Program-made: the position numbers and the translations under genes
Assembly: GCA_021234155.1 (NCBI GenBank)
Contig: JAJEKV010000035.1
Span: 1,800,001 to 1,864,000, forward strand
Reading direction: 5' to 3'
Source: Isoetes taiwanensis
Taxonomy: Eukaryota; Streptophyta; Lycopodiopsida; Isoetales; Isoetaceae
DNA length: 64,000 nt
Notes under the pieces: generated by a model
Told to the model about the DNA's origin: nothing
Seen by the model: the letters and a program-made list of their open reading frames with translations, nothing else
The model's database searches: none
Shown here: positions 22,707-32,589 of the stretch, one piece after another
How positions within the stretch are numbered: the stretch's first letter is position 1
How the letters are laid out: each line of letters begins with the position of its first letter

Positions 22707-22870
22707 TGAGAGGGATAACGGCCTAACCCGAGTGCGTTATGCAAAAAAAAAAATTGAGGGCCATTTTGTGCATGGCCAAAATGTCGAGGGCGGCGCCCTC
22801 GACATTTTGGCCATGCACAAAATGGCCCGAATTTTTTAGCATAACGCACGAGGGGTAGGCCGTTATCCCC
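22707..22870. mobile_element. Foldback MITE, near-perfect ~80-bp arms
   Basis: The left arm (GGGATAACGGCCTAACCCGA, GTGCGTTATGC, GGCCATTTTGTGCATGGCC, AAAATGTCGAGGGC) is repeated in reverse complement in the right arm, meeting at GGCGGCGCC. The whole forms one long hairpin. It sits exactly between the SH3P intron sequence (ending TTATG) and the left end of the recombinase element (starting CATAAC). Such a long hairpin could give rise to small RNAs. Confidence 0.8.
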
Positions 22871-23035
22871 CATAACAAACAGATCCGAGCGTTTACTTTG
22901 GTTCTGGAAAAGGATGTAGGCGCCTCAGATCTGGCAAAGGATGTAGGCGCCAGGATGCCGGACGCCAGATGCCGAATGCCAGATGCCGGATGCGAGCTTG
23001 TGATTACTTTTTTAGAGGAAGATTGATGCCGAAGA

Positions 23036-23410
23036 CTCCTGGGCGTTTAGTCTAGTGGTAACACACTAGGTCTAGCAACTATAGGTCTCGAGTTCGAGAC
23101 CGCCCAGAATCGCACTCTGAACTGTTGGGTGTCAAAACCCACAGACGCAATGTAAAGTGGTTGGGGGCAGGGCCCAACCAAGCAATGTAGTGTGGTGTGT
23201 GGTCACATGTCCAGTTGGATGCTGCCTAGTGGCGTGACGTTAAAATACTATCTATCTACCTATTCCATTTTTTTGCCAGTTCTTGAACATATTTTAGGTT
23301 TTTGAGCTCAGTTTTGGCGATTTGTGTAAGTTGTGGTGTGTGGTCACATGTCCAGTTGGATGCTGCCTAGTGGCGTGACGTTAAAATACTATCTATCTAT
23401 CTACCTATTC
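23036..23410 (+). mobile_element. tRNA-derived SINE with a duplicated 3' part
   Basis: The head has pol III promoter-like boxes: A-type TTTAGTCTAGTGGTAACAC at 23046 and B-type GAGTTCGAGACC ending 23101. The body and tail (CACATGTCCAGTTGGATGCT ... (CTAT)n) reach about 23260. About 130 bp covering the tail and TTCCATTTTTTTGCCAGTTC are repeated directly after it (to about 23410). The head is closest in style to Glu/Asp/Gly tRNAs but does not fold as a full cloverleaf. Confidence 0.75.
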
Positions 23411-23583
23411 CATTTTTTTGCCAGTTCTTGAACATATTTTAGGTTTTTGAGCTCAGTTTTGGCGATTTGTGTAAGTTTTGGCTCCCTTTTCAGAATCTTT
23501 AACTGTTTCTCAGAATCTTTAACTGTTTTTCGTAGTTGTAGAGTAAACTTTAACATTCTTTATGTGGTTTGTGCAGGTCTACT

Positions 23584-26027
23584 ATGGATATTCCATCATT
23601 TTCCATTGGAGAAGAGTTTGAAGGCTCTGTAGGAGAAAACTTAGGAGGACAGAAAAAGAAACAAGGAGAGACTGCAAAAGGACAGAAAAAGAAGCAGCCA
23701 AGAAGAAAGGCATTGCAATCTTTGGATGGAAATTCGCTAGAGAAGCCTGAGAGGATTGAAAAGCATGTGAATGAGGAAGAAATACCAGAGGCTCTGCCAT
23801 TACCAATTGATTTCCTTGATTCAGACTCAGACTTTGAAAATGAAGAGCTTGGAAAAAGCAAAAAACGTGGATTTCTTGAGATTGATGAGCAGATGTGTCT
23901 TAGATTTGATAAGAAGGCTTCAACAAAAAGGAAAGATGAGGCATATGCACAAAGATATTATGAGTGGAGAAACAGATATGGTGCTCGTTTTGGTGCATCA
24001 ACATGCCAAAAATGCATTCAAGAATTCAATCTAACAGAAATGAGAGAATTTGGACAGCATCTAGTCTTCTTTATCCAACAAATTGTGCAAAAGAATGGGA
24101 AACCCTACAGAGCTACGACAATTAAAGATTTCTTGACCACTTTTAGGAGGTAAGTTTGTTGTAGCAGATTTTATTGTTGGACATTATTATAGCAGCTTTT
24201 AAACATTATTAGCAAATTTATAGCAGATTATTTATAGCAGATTTTATAGCAGAATTTATTGTATTATTGTAGATTTATAGCATTATTGATTGTAGCAGAT
24301 TTATAGCAGATTTATAGCAGATAGATTTATAGCAGATAGATTTATAGCAGATTTATAGCATTATAGATTTATTGTATTATTGTAGCAGATTTATAGCAGA
24401 TTATTATAGCAGATTTGTAGCTATCAAAGCATTATTTGATTTCAGATTGTTAAGAGAAGGACGTAGAACTCGGATACGGGAAACGGCAATGGACGAGCCT
24501 GATATTAATATTTTTGAGCATCCCTTCTTTGCAGCTGCCCAGCCAAGGAAGCAACGCTTGAATCTTATTAATGATATTGCTGTTATGAAACTTTTGTCCG
24601 CAGAAGAGTTTTCGTTATCAACACCAAATGGGTTGTTAAATCGTGTTATGCTTTATTGCATGGTAAACTTTCTAATCCGTGGCGGTAGGGAGTTATATGA
24701 GACAAAATTTGTTGAATTTGAACTTCTTGAAGACCATTATGGTCGTTTTCTAAGGTTAGTTCTTTGTTATTCCTTATTATGCCTATTTGATATTCTGATT
24801 TATTTCTGAATCCCTTTCTTATGTTGTAGGTTTATGCAGAAGCCCTCAAAGAATCACCCTGGAAATATTAACAATTGCAAGGAATCAGATATGAGAAAAC
24901 CTGTTGAGGTTTATGAACACATTAATGCTGATGTGTATATGACATTCACAAAATATTTGTCTTGTTTACCACCAATTGCTCCTCATGAGGATATTTCAGA
25001 GCGTCATCTTCTTTTGGCAGCCAAAACTAGCATAGCAGGAGGAAATGCAATTTGGTATGCAAGTTGCAATTTAGGTATTAATAAAGTTACTGCTGTCGGA
25101 AAACACATGAGTAATATACTTGGTAAGTGGTTTTTATTTTTGTGTATTATTCTTAATGTTTAACTTTGATAAATGGTTTTTTCTTCTGTTTTCTGTTTCA
25201 GGTTTTCGTGTCTCAAATGTTTGCCTGCGTCATTATGCCATTACAAAGGGTCGTTTACAAGGTATTCCTGACGATAATCTGAAAGACTTGACTGGCCACA
25301 AACGAGTAGAAACACTACGCAACTATGATCATTCTGATAAACAACTAATGATGGCAATGCAAGCAAGTCTTAAGGTTGGTGGAGAATCTTATACGTCCGC
25401 AATTTCTTCCTTGCGCCAAAATAGTAAGTTCTTTCTTTCGTTGTCATTCTCAATCCTTGTATATTCACCTTTTTTTGTTGCTTTGCTTTCATAGTGCGTG
25501 AGCCTGATAAGAATGTTGAAGTGCCAACAACAATTTCAAGGAAAGTGTTGGCACTAGGGAAGAGAGAAGTCTGGAATTCACCGTTTGAAGAAATAGAAGA
25601 TGCTACGTGCCCAAAGTCATTGAACCCATTGCAAAAGAGGCAAACTTTCAAATTTCAGAGGCACAACATCGATTTTCAGTTGGTAAGTTTAATGACTTGT
25701 AATTTAAATTGCTCTTTGCATTTGATCATTTATATTATTTACAGGTCAAGTTGGTATGCAACAGTCTGATTGTCAGCAGAATTGTCCTGAACAAGCTAAA
25801 TTTGTTGGTAAGGGTAATTATTTTACGTTTAAATTTGTCCTCTTTACATTTGCTTGTAAATATCAATTACAGGTCAGTCTCTTCCAGCAGATTGTGGTTG
25901 TCCATCATTACAGAATCCGACTTACCAACTGAATCCTACTCACCAACAAAATACTTGCCAACAGAATCCTACTAATCAATTTGGAGCTCCAGTCAAAGGA
26001 TTTACGTTTACTTTTTCTTTCAACTAG
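23584..26027 (+). CDS. Crypton-type (DUF3504-like) tyrosine recombinase, at least five exons, intact
   Basis: Exons 23584-24149, 24446-24754, 24830-25122, 25202-25423 and 25495-25682 are joined by GT-AG introns with matching phases: 526 codons, no stop. The N-terminal third is charged and Lys-rich. Then comes a core-binding-like region (VFFIQQIVQKNGKPYRATTI, INIFEHPFF) and the catalytic half. Four expected catalytic residues are visible: Arg about 267 in LIRGGRE, Arg about 399 in VCLRHYAI, His about 422 in LTGHKRVE and Tyr about 431 in LRNYDHS. The His that normally opens the HxxR box is Val here. Candidate last exons are 25745-25807 and 25873-26027 (Gln/Asn/Pro-rich, ending TAG), but the phase at the exon 5-6 junction does not fit simply. 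The ATG follows an acceptor-like TTGTGCAG, so a 5' UTR intron is likely. Such enzymes cut and rejoin DNA through a covalent tyrosine link. Host-domesticated relatives (ZMYM2, QRICH1, KCTD1) exist in animals, so a host role is also possible. Confidence 0.82.
24176..24420 (+). repeat. Minisatellite of TTATAGCAGA units inside recombinase intron 1
   Basis: Intron 1 is largely a variable array of TTATAGCAGA or TTTATAGCAG units mixed with GTATTATTG. It does not disturb the splice sites at 24150 and 24445. Confidence 0.75.
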
Positions 26028-26398
26028 TAAGTACAATTGGTTAATATGCAGTTTTAATTGTCAAAACTAATATATGTGTTTTGTATTTGATAGGTTTCAA
26101 ATGTTGCATGCAATCCCTCTCATATTTTCTCAGAAAAAAATATGTGCTTCGTATTACATACTGCTGGATTCTTTTTGTAATACAGAAAACATGTTATGAA
26201 AAATTGATATGAAAATCTGAAATCTACAAAATTACTGTTGTTGGTATAACAATTGTGTAATACATGGTCTTGCATAATTTCCTAGGATTTTATGCATCTG
26301 AATGCATAACATCCTAGCTTGTTATTAAATTCTGTTGTGAATGTACAAAGTAAACTTGGGTCACAATGTGTTAGGGCTAGTAACGCAATTTGATCCAA

Positions 26399-26419
26399 CG
26401 GCTGAGATTTAATCTCAGC
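26399..26419 (+). other. Perfect hairpin next to the right end of the recombinase element
   Basis: GGCTGAGATT, one T, then AATCTCAGCC form a 10-bp perfect stem directly inside the right inverted end. The preceding GATCCAAC adds to a structured terminus. It could be a binding site for the element's enzyme. Confidence 0.6.
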
Positions 26420-26768
26420 CTGTAAACGAGAGGATCAGTTTGTTATGGGCACTACTTTGCCAGCTCTGGTGGAAATGTAAAGCCTTTCCAGCTGTTGATG
26501 GCGTTGAAGCTCTGCTTCATCAATAACTATCTCATTTCCAGGTACTCCAGCGCCGGTAAATTGCTTAAAAACAGCCTGCAACGACAAAAATATGTAAACC
26601 AATAAGTGATCTCTATGTTCTTGGATATACCAATTAATTTCTAACCAATACCGCACCATACTAAAGGAGGCCAAGAACGAACGGCTAACGTAGTAATTAG
26701 AAATATACCTGCTGTTGTTTTGCAACTTGGTCTCGCAACTTACTAGCCTGTTTCCTGATGGCATCCAT

Positions 26769-27890
26769 CCTGTGGGTTCAAATAAGCATTAAGACAAGGG
26801 CGCCCGTAAATCGAGTCCGGGATGTGGTGTTTCCGGACTTTTTTTGTGGTGTTTCCGCCACCGATTATCAGCCACCTTGCACTTCACGCAGTTTTAAGCC
26901 CGTAATCATGTTTAGGTCATTTTTGCTTGATCCGCTCTATCGAGCTCAAATCACTTCCTCTCTTCATCAAACTAGTGTTAAAGAGGAAGACAAAGCGATT
27001 GGAAGGGCTTTTGAAGCATTTCAAGCCGCCCGTGGAGGGCTGCAAGAAGGATCCGACCAAAGATTTTGACTCCGCGTAGCTATTTTGGCTTGGTTTTTGG
27101 CCGTAAATACCACTTTTGGCCGTAAACACCACTTCAGTAAGTATTGGGTGTTTACGGACGTCCGTAAAAACACCATAGGCAAATTGTCCGAAAAACACCA
27201 CATCCGGGACTCGATTTAGAGCCCTTAAGACAATGTCTCTCACCTTGTTTCATCTTTGGAAACTATAAGAGAATAGTACATACCTAGCATACCTTTCCCT
27301 CGGTCACGGAGCAAGTCTAGAAAATGAATTATCTTTGCCGGGCGCTTTTCCCCTTTACGCAAAGAGTCTTGAGAGGAAAACTCACAAAGTAGGTCGGTAT
27401 GTCCCGAGCTATTCCTTCCGAAAACCGAGACAACCGCAACTCTTTCTACTCTTTTTAGCAGGCCGGTAAAACCCACCAACACGCATTCAATGGGCAAAAA
27501 AACGCAAACGAGTGGTGAAGGAAGTGGCAAGCAGCGGAGTTGTGAGCGCATTCTAATTACATTCTCGATCTAGGCTTGTGGCTTAAAACAAAGTAAAATT
27601 TGGCTATGGTAGAAAATGGAGGAACAGATCCCAGCAATTGGACTCGTCTAAGCTGTAGATGCAAGTCGGAAGAAAAGAGCCTGTCTTTCCCCGTGAAATT
27701 GTAAAGCCTTGACATTACCTAGTTTTAGAGAAAAAAAAACCCACATTATTTTTCGGCTAGCATCTCCAAATTGACTGCCATTGGTATCCAAAACCATAAG
27801 TATGCAAAACCATATGAGCATGTTTATTTTCGATTTTCAATATCCTTACCATATGGTTGAGTATGCAAAATCATATAACCATAGTTTATT
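26769..27890. repeat. Duplicated SH3P upstream region
   Basis: Apart from the MITE, this matches 12641-13286 of copy 1 with small indels. It keeps about 60 bp near 27830-27890 (CATATGGTTGAGTATGCAAA and following) that copy 1 has lost in favour of the SINE tail. Confidence 0.85.
26798..27224. mobile_element. 427-bp MULE-like MITE with a 9-bp target duplication
   Basis: It is flanked by TTAAGACAA on both sides (26789-26797 and 27225-27233); copy 1 has the 9-mer once. The ends are inverted: TAAATCGAGTCC(G/C)GGATGTG and GGTGTTT are shared over about 40 bp, starting GGGC and ending GCCC. A 9-bp duplication is the mark of Mutator-like transposition. There is no transposase. The interior has one open piece (KAIGRAFEAFQAARGGLQEG) of unknown origin, possibly a captured fragment. 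Confidence 0.9.
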
Positions 27891-27971
27891 TTGGCTTCAC
27901 TATATTCTTACCCTGGTTGCGGTTTTCCACTGATATCTTAAGCCACTACTTCATTTTCCACTTAGATGTCA

Positions 27972-28582
27972 AAATGGAAATAGGGTCCGCATTTGTTACA
28001 GGCGTGCATTTTCGTGCTGCCACGTGGCAGCCCCCTCCATTGCAGAATGGAAGTTGGGTTAACCCATTCCGCTTGACTGGTTGCGCCGGTTTTAGGTTTA
28101 GGTTTAGGTTTGTGTTTTGTTTCTGAAGCTATCGCCGACCTCATCGCCGACCTCTTTCACTGGCCGAGAGCTCTAAGCAAGTGCGGGCCCGGATCAATCT
28201 GCGGATTCAGCGGATTCGCGGGTGCGGTCCGTTGAGGTTTTCTTTGCAGCGACACTTATTCTTCGCGGTTTGCCGGAGTTTTGAGGTTTTGATGGCGGAG
28301 TTTTTCTTCAGCGGTCGAACTCAAATGTCGTAGCTCTCGAGTTTTGAGTTCTTCCGCAACTCTGGATCTAGGTAAAGTTTGCCGGATTTGAGTGCAAACC
28401 TTCTGCCGAATCTTCTATTGCTGGATCCTAGACTTCTGTTTTTGTTCTCAGATTCTAAACCTCCTTCTTTATCTCATTCTTTTGTTTACCCTCTGTTTTT
28501 TCTGCCGGATCTTAAAGCTCTCCAACGCCTCCCCTATTTCCATTTTGTAGGGGAATGGAGGTTGGTCCTCCATTCCCCTATA
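27972..28582. mobile_element. 0.6-kb insertion ending in inverted pieces and a 14-bp hairpin
   Basis: Absent from copy 1, which reads GATGTCACTTCC. The left end AAAATGGAAATAGGG is matched by CCCCTATTTCCATTTT at 28531-28546. Beyond that, TAGGGGAATGGAGG, a 5-nt loop and its exact complement form a hairpin at 28548-28580. The interior is GC-richer than its surroundings, with GCCGGATxTTxxA phrases repeated. No domain recognised. Confidence 0.7.
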
Positions 28583-29000
28583 CACTTCCACTTGTTCAAT
28601 TGGTGCATTGTTCTGTTCCCAACCATGCTATTGTTGGCCCCAACTATTAAAATTTTCTATTCAATAAACAACAACCCATTTCTTGATTTCTTATCTTTGT
28701 AACTTTTAAATATCGTACATGTCAACTTACACTCAACAAACCTCATTTCATTATGGCTCAAGATGGAGGTTTGTTATTAGGCTTCATTTTCCACTTAGAT
28801 GTCACTTCCACTTGTTCAATTGGTGCATTGTTCTGTTCCCAACCATGCTATTGTTGGCCCCAACTATTAAAAATTCTATTCAATAAACAACAACCCATTT
28901 TTTGATTTCTTATCTTTGTAACTTTTAAATATCGTATATGTCAACTTACACTCAACAAACCTCATTTCATTATGGCTGAAGATGGAGGTTTATTATTAGG
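28583..29000. repeat. ~200-bp tandem duplication only in copy 2
   Basis: The segment CACTTCCACTTGTTCAATTG to TTGTTATTAGGC occurs at 28583-28782 and again at 28803-29000, joined by TTCATTTTCCACTTAGATGT. Copy 1 has it once. The 0.6-kb insertion splits the first unit near its start. Confidence 0.85.
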
Positions 29001-29472
29001 CATTTCTGAACGTGCTTACATGACTTCGAATCATTTGGTTTTTCAATGGTATTCCTCTTCGAGCCAAGTTGATCGACCATAAATATACATTTAATGGTCA
29101 ACCAAGCACCTCCCATATCTTTCCTCATTAATCAAAATGGAACCCCTTTCACCTGTCTTCTTAAAACCATGGGCAGATGTTGGTAGTCACTAGGCTTCGA
29201 ATAAACCTTGTAACATTCTTCTTTAAAGAAGCCTTTGGTCTAATGGTCCACTAGCCCTAGAAAAATATATTTCAAGGCCATCCAAATTCCCATTTAATGT
29301 AAGCTGATTGGGGGCAATGTTTTTTTTTTGTTTTTTTTTTTTTTATATAAGGATGAAAGACAATATTCAAGAACAGACATCAAGATACGTAATAGATATT
29401 GTAATATGGGACTAAAAACCTAAGAAGGCAATAGAACCCCTAGGCAAAACCACACATGCACAGTAAGAAATC

Positions 29473-29514
29473 CCATCGGGCGGTTTGTTGGTTTCATGCG
29501 AGTCCCATTCTAGA
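29473..29514 (+). mobile_element. ~41-bp micro-insertion: extreme 3' end of the R-family repeat
   Basis: Copy 1 reads AAGAAATCATCTCTC. Copy 2 has about 41-45 bp added (CGGGCGGTTTGTTGG, then GCGAGTCCCATTCTAGAATC), nearly identical to the last part of R5 and R6. AATC flanks both sides. It is either a very short 5'-truncated retroposition event or templated filler DNA at a repaired break. Confidence 0.8.
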
Positions 29515-29592
29515 ATCATCTCTCTTGTACTACTTTGAGGCGTTTAAAATTCTCATCGTGATCAACATATTCCACAATATGACATTAAGTTG

Positions 29593-30054
29593 TCATGCCA
29601 CACAATACGGTGAGGAAGAGAGGTAGTAGGTGCACCACTTCCTAATAAATTCACACTGGAAGGATGTAGCTGACTTTTTCCTTGCAACCTTTTTCAAATT
29701 AACTCTCTGCCAAGGTCCTTTAGTACACTGAACAGTAAGGCTATCAGACATGATAACCACTGGTATGTGAACTAAATAAAGAGATATATTAGTAGTATCA
29801 TTATGAGAGTCCGTAGAAATAACAGACACATATGTTTGTACTATAGAGGAGCTCAAAGAAGGAGGAATAATTGTAGCAATGGAAGTTGATGAAATGATAG
29901 GGGAAGCTAAGACCTGGCAAGTACCAACTACAGATAGAACAGGAAGCTGAAAAGGAGCAGAATAATGTCGCACATGCTGCTGACCATAAGGACCACGTCT
30001 AAAAGAGGCAAATGCCTCTTCACTAGGAAGCAAGCAGCTCAAATTCCAGGCCAT
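29593..30054 (-). CDS. Unidentified 153-aa ORF, duplicate of 14162-14626
   Basis: Almost the same protein as the copy 1 ORF; a block near the middle (TYVSVISTDSHND against TSVVHYFYFDSHND) differs by several changes with a net in-frame loss of one residue. No domain recognised. A real gene and a chance open frame are both possible. Confidence 0.3.
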   Translation of the reverse strand: MAWNLSCLLPSEEAFASFRRGPYGQQHVRHYSAPFQLPVLSVVGTCQVLASPIISSTSIATIIPPSLSSSIVQTYVSVISTDSHNDTTNISLYLVHIPVVIMSDSLTVQCTKGPWQRVNLKKVARKKSATSFQCEFIRKWCTYYLSSSPYCVA

Positions 30055-30201
30055 TCAACAATTTGAGATCCAACTTCTTATACCAAGAACCACTTTTCAC
30101 CACAATATAGTCTGGCAATGAAGCGTCTATTGACATAGACACACAATTCTAGGACCATTCATAATGAAGTGAGAGATACGCATGCCGAGTTTATTAGCAA
30201 T

Positions 30202-31738
30202 TGTGACGTCCCCTGTTCATATACGATGCTCCCATCGTATAAGAACCCAAAGTTCATCCCTCTATCAACACACATGCCGATAGAGGCTGTCCACCTAGCA
30301 CCGAGCGCTTGCGATCTGACAATAAATCGATGGGGAAGAATGGGTGTGTCATTCATCCTGTCTCCCTCGGGATCGTCCTAGCTGGGAAGCGTAAATAAAC
30401 ATGAGCACATGGCATCAAATACACATAGTTCCACCTCAAAAGTGGCTCACCATAATATAACATCTGTAACACGTCAGTAACATCAATATAAGGGATATCC
30501 TACCCAAGGCTCAGACTCATGGGGGATCAACTGACAGATTGGGTCTCCAGAAGACAATGCAGACAGAGTTCATGGCAATTGGATTGGGCTGGCATAGGAA
30601 CATGGAGATTGGGTACTCTGCTCCATCCGCCCCTCCTGTGTATACTTTGCAGCATAGGCTGATATGCCTTGGGACTGGATTGTAGCCCTGGGTGCATAGC
30701 CAAAAGGGCTATTCCTGGGTTGCATTTTCCCAAACCCGATGAGGCAGGAGAAGATCACTCCTTCCAGAAGCATGCATGCCCATCACAGGTGGCTAGAGAG
30801 ACACTGTTCGTCTACGACTTGAACCTCATTGAAGGTGACACATCATCCAAGAGGTGTCGAGCCCATGCCTTGCCCACACTCAGTGGTAAACCAGTAGGCC
30901 TATCCCCTTAAGATCCCCGGTACGCTTTACACACCAGAAGGATCAATCTGTAATGGGACATGTCCTCCTTATCTATCGATCTAGCCCGCCACCCACAGCC
31001 AGGCAGGCTCTTATGCACAGGCCGCATTAATTGGGAATTAATGAGGCTATTTAGGTACATCAACTACTAAGGCTTTCAGGGTCTTTACACCCCTTCTCAA
31101 TACACAGGAGTGCGCATAGAATAAAGCATCGTCATCCATAGAACTGAAATATAGAATAACATCTAATCTATCCACCTAAACATATATGGTTAGGTTCCTT
31201 TGTTAGGGTTTGGGATCTCAGAATCTATAAGGCTTCTAAGGCTAATCTAATATGCTAATCCAGCTTATTGTTGGGCTCGAAGTCGGCATTGCACAACAGA
31301 ATTGCTATTTACCTGATCCTTGACTTGCTCCAACTCCTTGAAAAGCGTCCATGCTTCTGTTCGGGTCGAAGACGACTGAATCCGGGAGATCTATTGTGCG
31401 AAGCCGGCTTGGCGGCGTCTGGCAATGCGGAGTAGCGCTGGCACTTGGCCGGAATGGCTTTAGGAAGCTGGAATGCGAAAAGGGAAAAGGTTTAGGGTTT
31501 CCCTTCGGTTTCTTTTACATGACCCTTTGAGGGTTAGGGCTAAAAGGGCATGTGGGATTTTGCCATGTGGCAAAAAGGGTTATATGCACATGTTTAAAGG
31601 CATGTGCAACATAAGAAGTTGCCCCTCTAGGGTAAAACCCTTTACGCTTTCTAAGTCCATGTCGTCAAGGCGACATGTACGAGCGACGTGGCAGTATAAT
31701 ATATGTATTCATATCGTATATTATGCTGGAACGTTACA
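30202..31738 (-). repeat. LTR of a gypsy retrotransposon (3' LTR in element orientation)
   Basis: Read on the minus strand it starts TGTAACGTTCC and ends GGGACGTCACA. Just before it, in element orientation, stands a purine tract AAGGTGGGGAGAT, the expected polypurine tract. At 1537 bp it is long for a chromovirus-like LTR. The matching 5' LTR is not in the window, so age cannot be estimated. Confidence 0.8.
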
Positions 31739-32589
31739 ATCTCCCCACCTTGAATTGATGTTGTCCGCAACATCGCGAGTCTCCCCCCCTTAGACACCTG
31801 CATGAACCTTGCAACTCATTCCATACATGCAATTTTTTTAACAATTACCTCGTGGTAATATTTAAGTTAATTATTATGATCACATTTCTTATTCCATAAC
31901 TTGTTATAGTAAGGTAATTTCTCAATCCTTACTTAAAATAACACTTAATATTCACAAAACTTTTATAATTTTTCACACATCATATTCACAAAAGTTTTAA
32001 AATTTTATAATTTAAAGGTCCATTTCATCTCCTTGCAACACATTATGACAAAATATGTGTTGCAAGTCTTCATAGTGCGATCTTCCTTTGTCTTAGATCG
32101 TTCTATTGGCCTGCATGTCCAACATTATGTTAGTACACATTTATTTATTATAAAGATGGTTATTAGGACCACCCATTAGATAAAAATTAATTTAACTACA
32201 TGGATACAAGACTAATCGTAGGAAGAGGATGCTTCTTTCCATCGTGACCGTGGCGACAGCACCCTATAATGCCTAGGTTGATGTCTAATACCTACACCTT
32301 TCGTCGCCCTTAACGTAGAGGATGGCGTCCTCCCTGTAGTGGGCATAAACTAGAGGTGCTTTCCTATTAATGCATGATCCTATATGACCTCTTATTTCTC
32401 AATTTTGCCTACTTCCGTGGCGTTGGAAGTAGACTTCTTAATCTACCTTCCACTCACATATCAGTTCGGTGTCGACTACTTCGGTGACGAGTCGATCTTT
32501 GCGTTGCTCCATAAATTGGGGGTATTGCTTCTCTAGATCTGATTGTAGTACCCATGTAGCGTCTTCCACATGCAAATGCGTCAATTTCA

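Larger units (their letters stand above)
22871..26447 (+). mobile_element. 3.6-kb inverted-repeat element carrying a tyrosine recombinase gene
   Basis: The left end CATAACAAACAGATCC...CGTTTAC (22871-22896) and the right end, read in reverse (26447-26422), CATAACAAACTGATCC...CGTTTAC, agree at 22 of 26 positions. The right end joins duplicated SH3P intron 2 exactly where copy 1 is uninterrupted. The site reads TTATG before the foldback and TTATG at the element's right end, so a 3-5 bp target duplication is possible but overlaps the inverted end. Inside are a tRNA-derived SINE, a tandemly repeated 5' section, one multi-exon gene and, next to the right end, a perfect 10-bp stem hairpin. Crypton elements, which use this kind of enzyme, normally lack inverted ends. 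Confidence 0.8.
20166..26768 (-). pseudogene. Truncated, interrupted SH3P2-like copy (exons 1-6)
   Basis: Duplicate exons are seen at 26709-26768 (exon 1), 26456-26575 (exon 2), 22566-22635 (exon 3), 22490-22504 plus 20736-20864 (exon 4, split by a 1.6-kb insert), 20374-20475 (exon 5) and 20166-20304 (exon 6, cut at the duplication edge). Exons 7-11, with the whole SH3 domain, are absent. Exon sizes and splice sites match the intact gene, and exons 1-3 and 5 are still open, so the copy is young. An insert in coding exon 4, a 3.7-kb insert in intron 2 and the missing 3' half make a normal product impossible. Confidence 0.93.
20166..30183. repeat. Segmental duplication, copy 2 (expanded by insertions)
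   Basis: Collinear with 11387-14752. Extra sequence relative to copy 1 occurs at 20865-22489, 22707-26447, 26798-27233, 27972-28582, about 28783-28802 with a 200-bp tandem repeat, and 29473-29514. Each can be bounded by comparison with the uninterrupted copy. Confidence 0.93.

Noticed and set aside
23041-23101. A true tRNA gene
   Set aside because: A- and B-box-like sequences exist, but acceptor and T stems do not form a proper cloverleaf and a SINE tail follows.
22871-26447. Bacterial or phage contamination as source of the recombinase
   Set aside because: The gene has several GT-AG introns and lies within a plant duplication with a matching empty site.
20736-26768. Copy 2 SH3P exons as a second working gene
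   Set aside because: Exon 4 is split by 1.6 kb and exons 7-11 with the SH3 domain are missing.
28090-28118. Telomere-like repeat GGTTTAGGTTTAGGTTT
   Set aside because: Only about three units and the unit is TTTAGGT rather than the plant TTTAGGG; short and inside a young insert.
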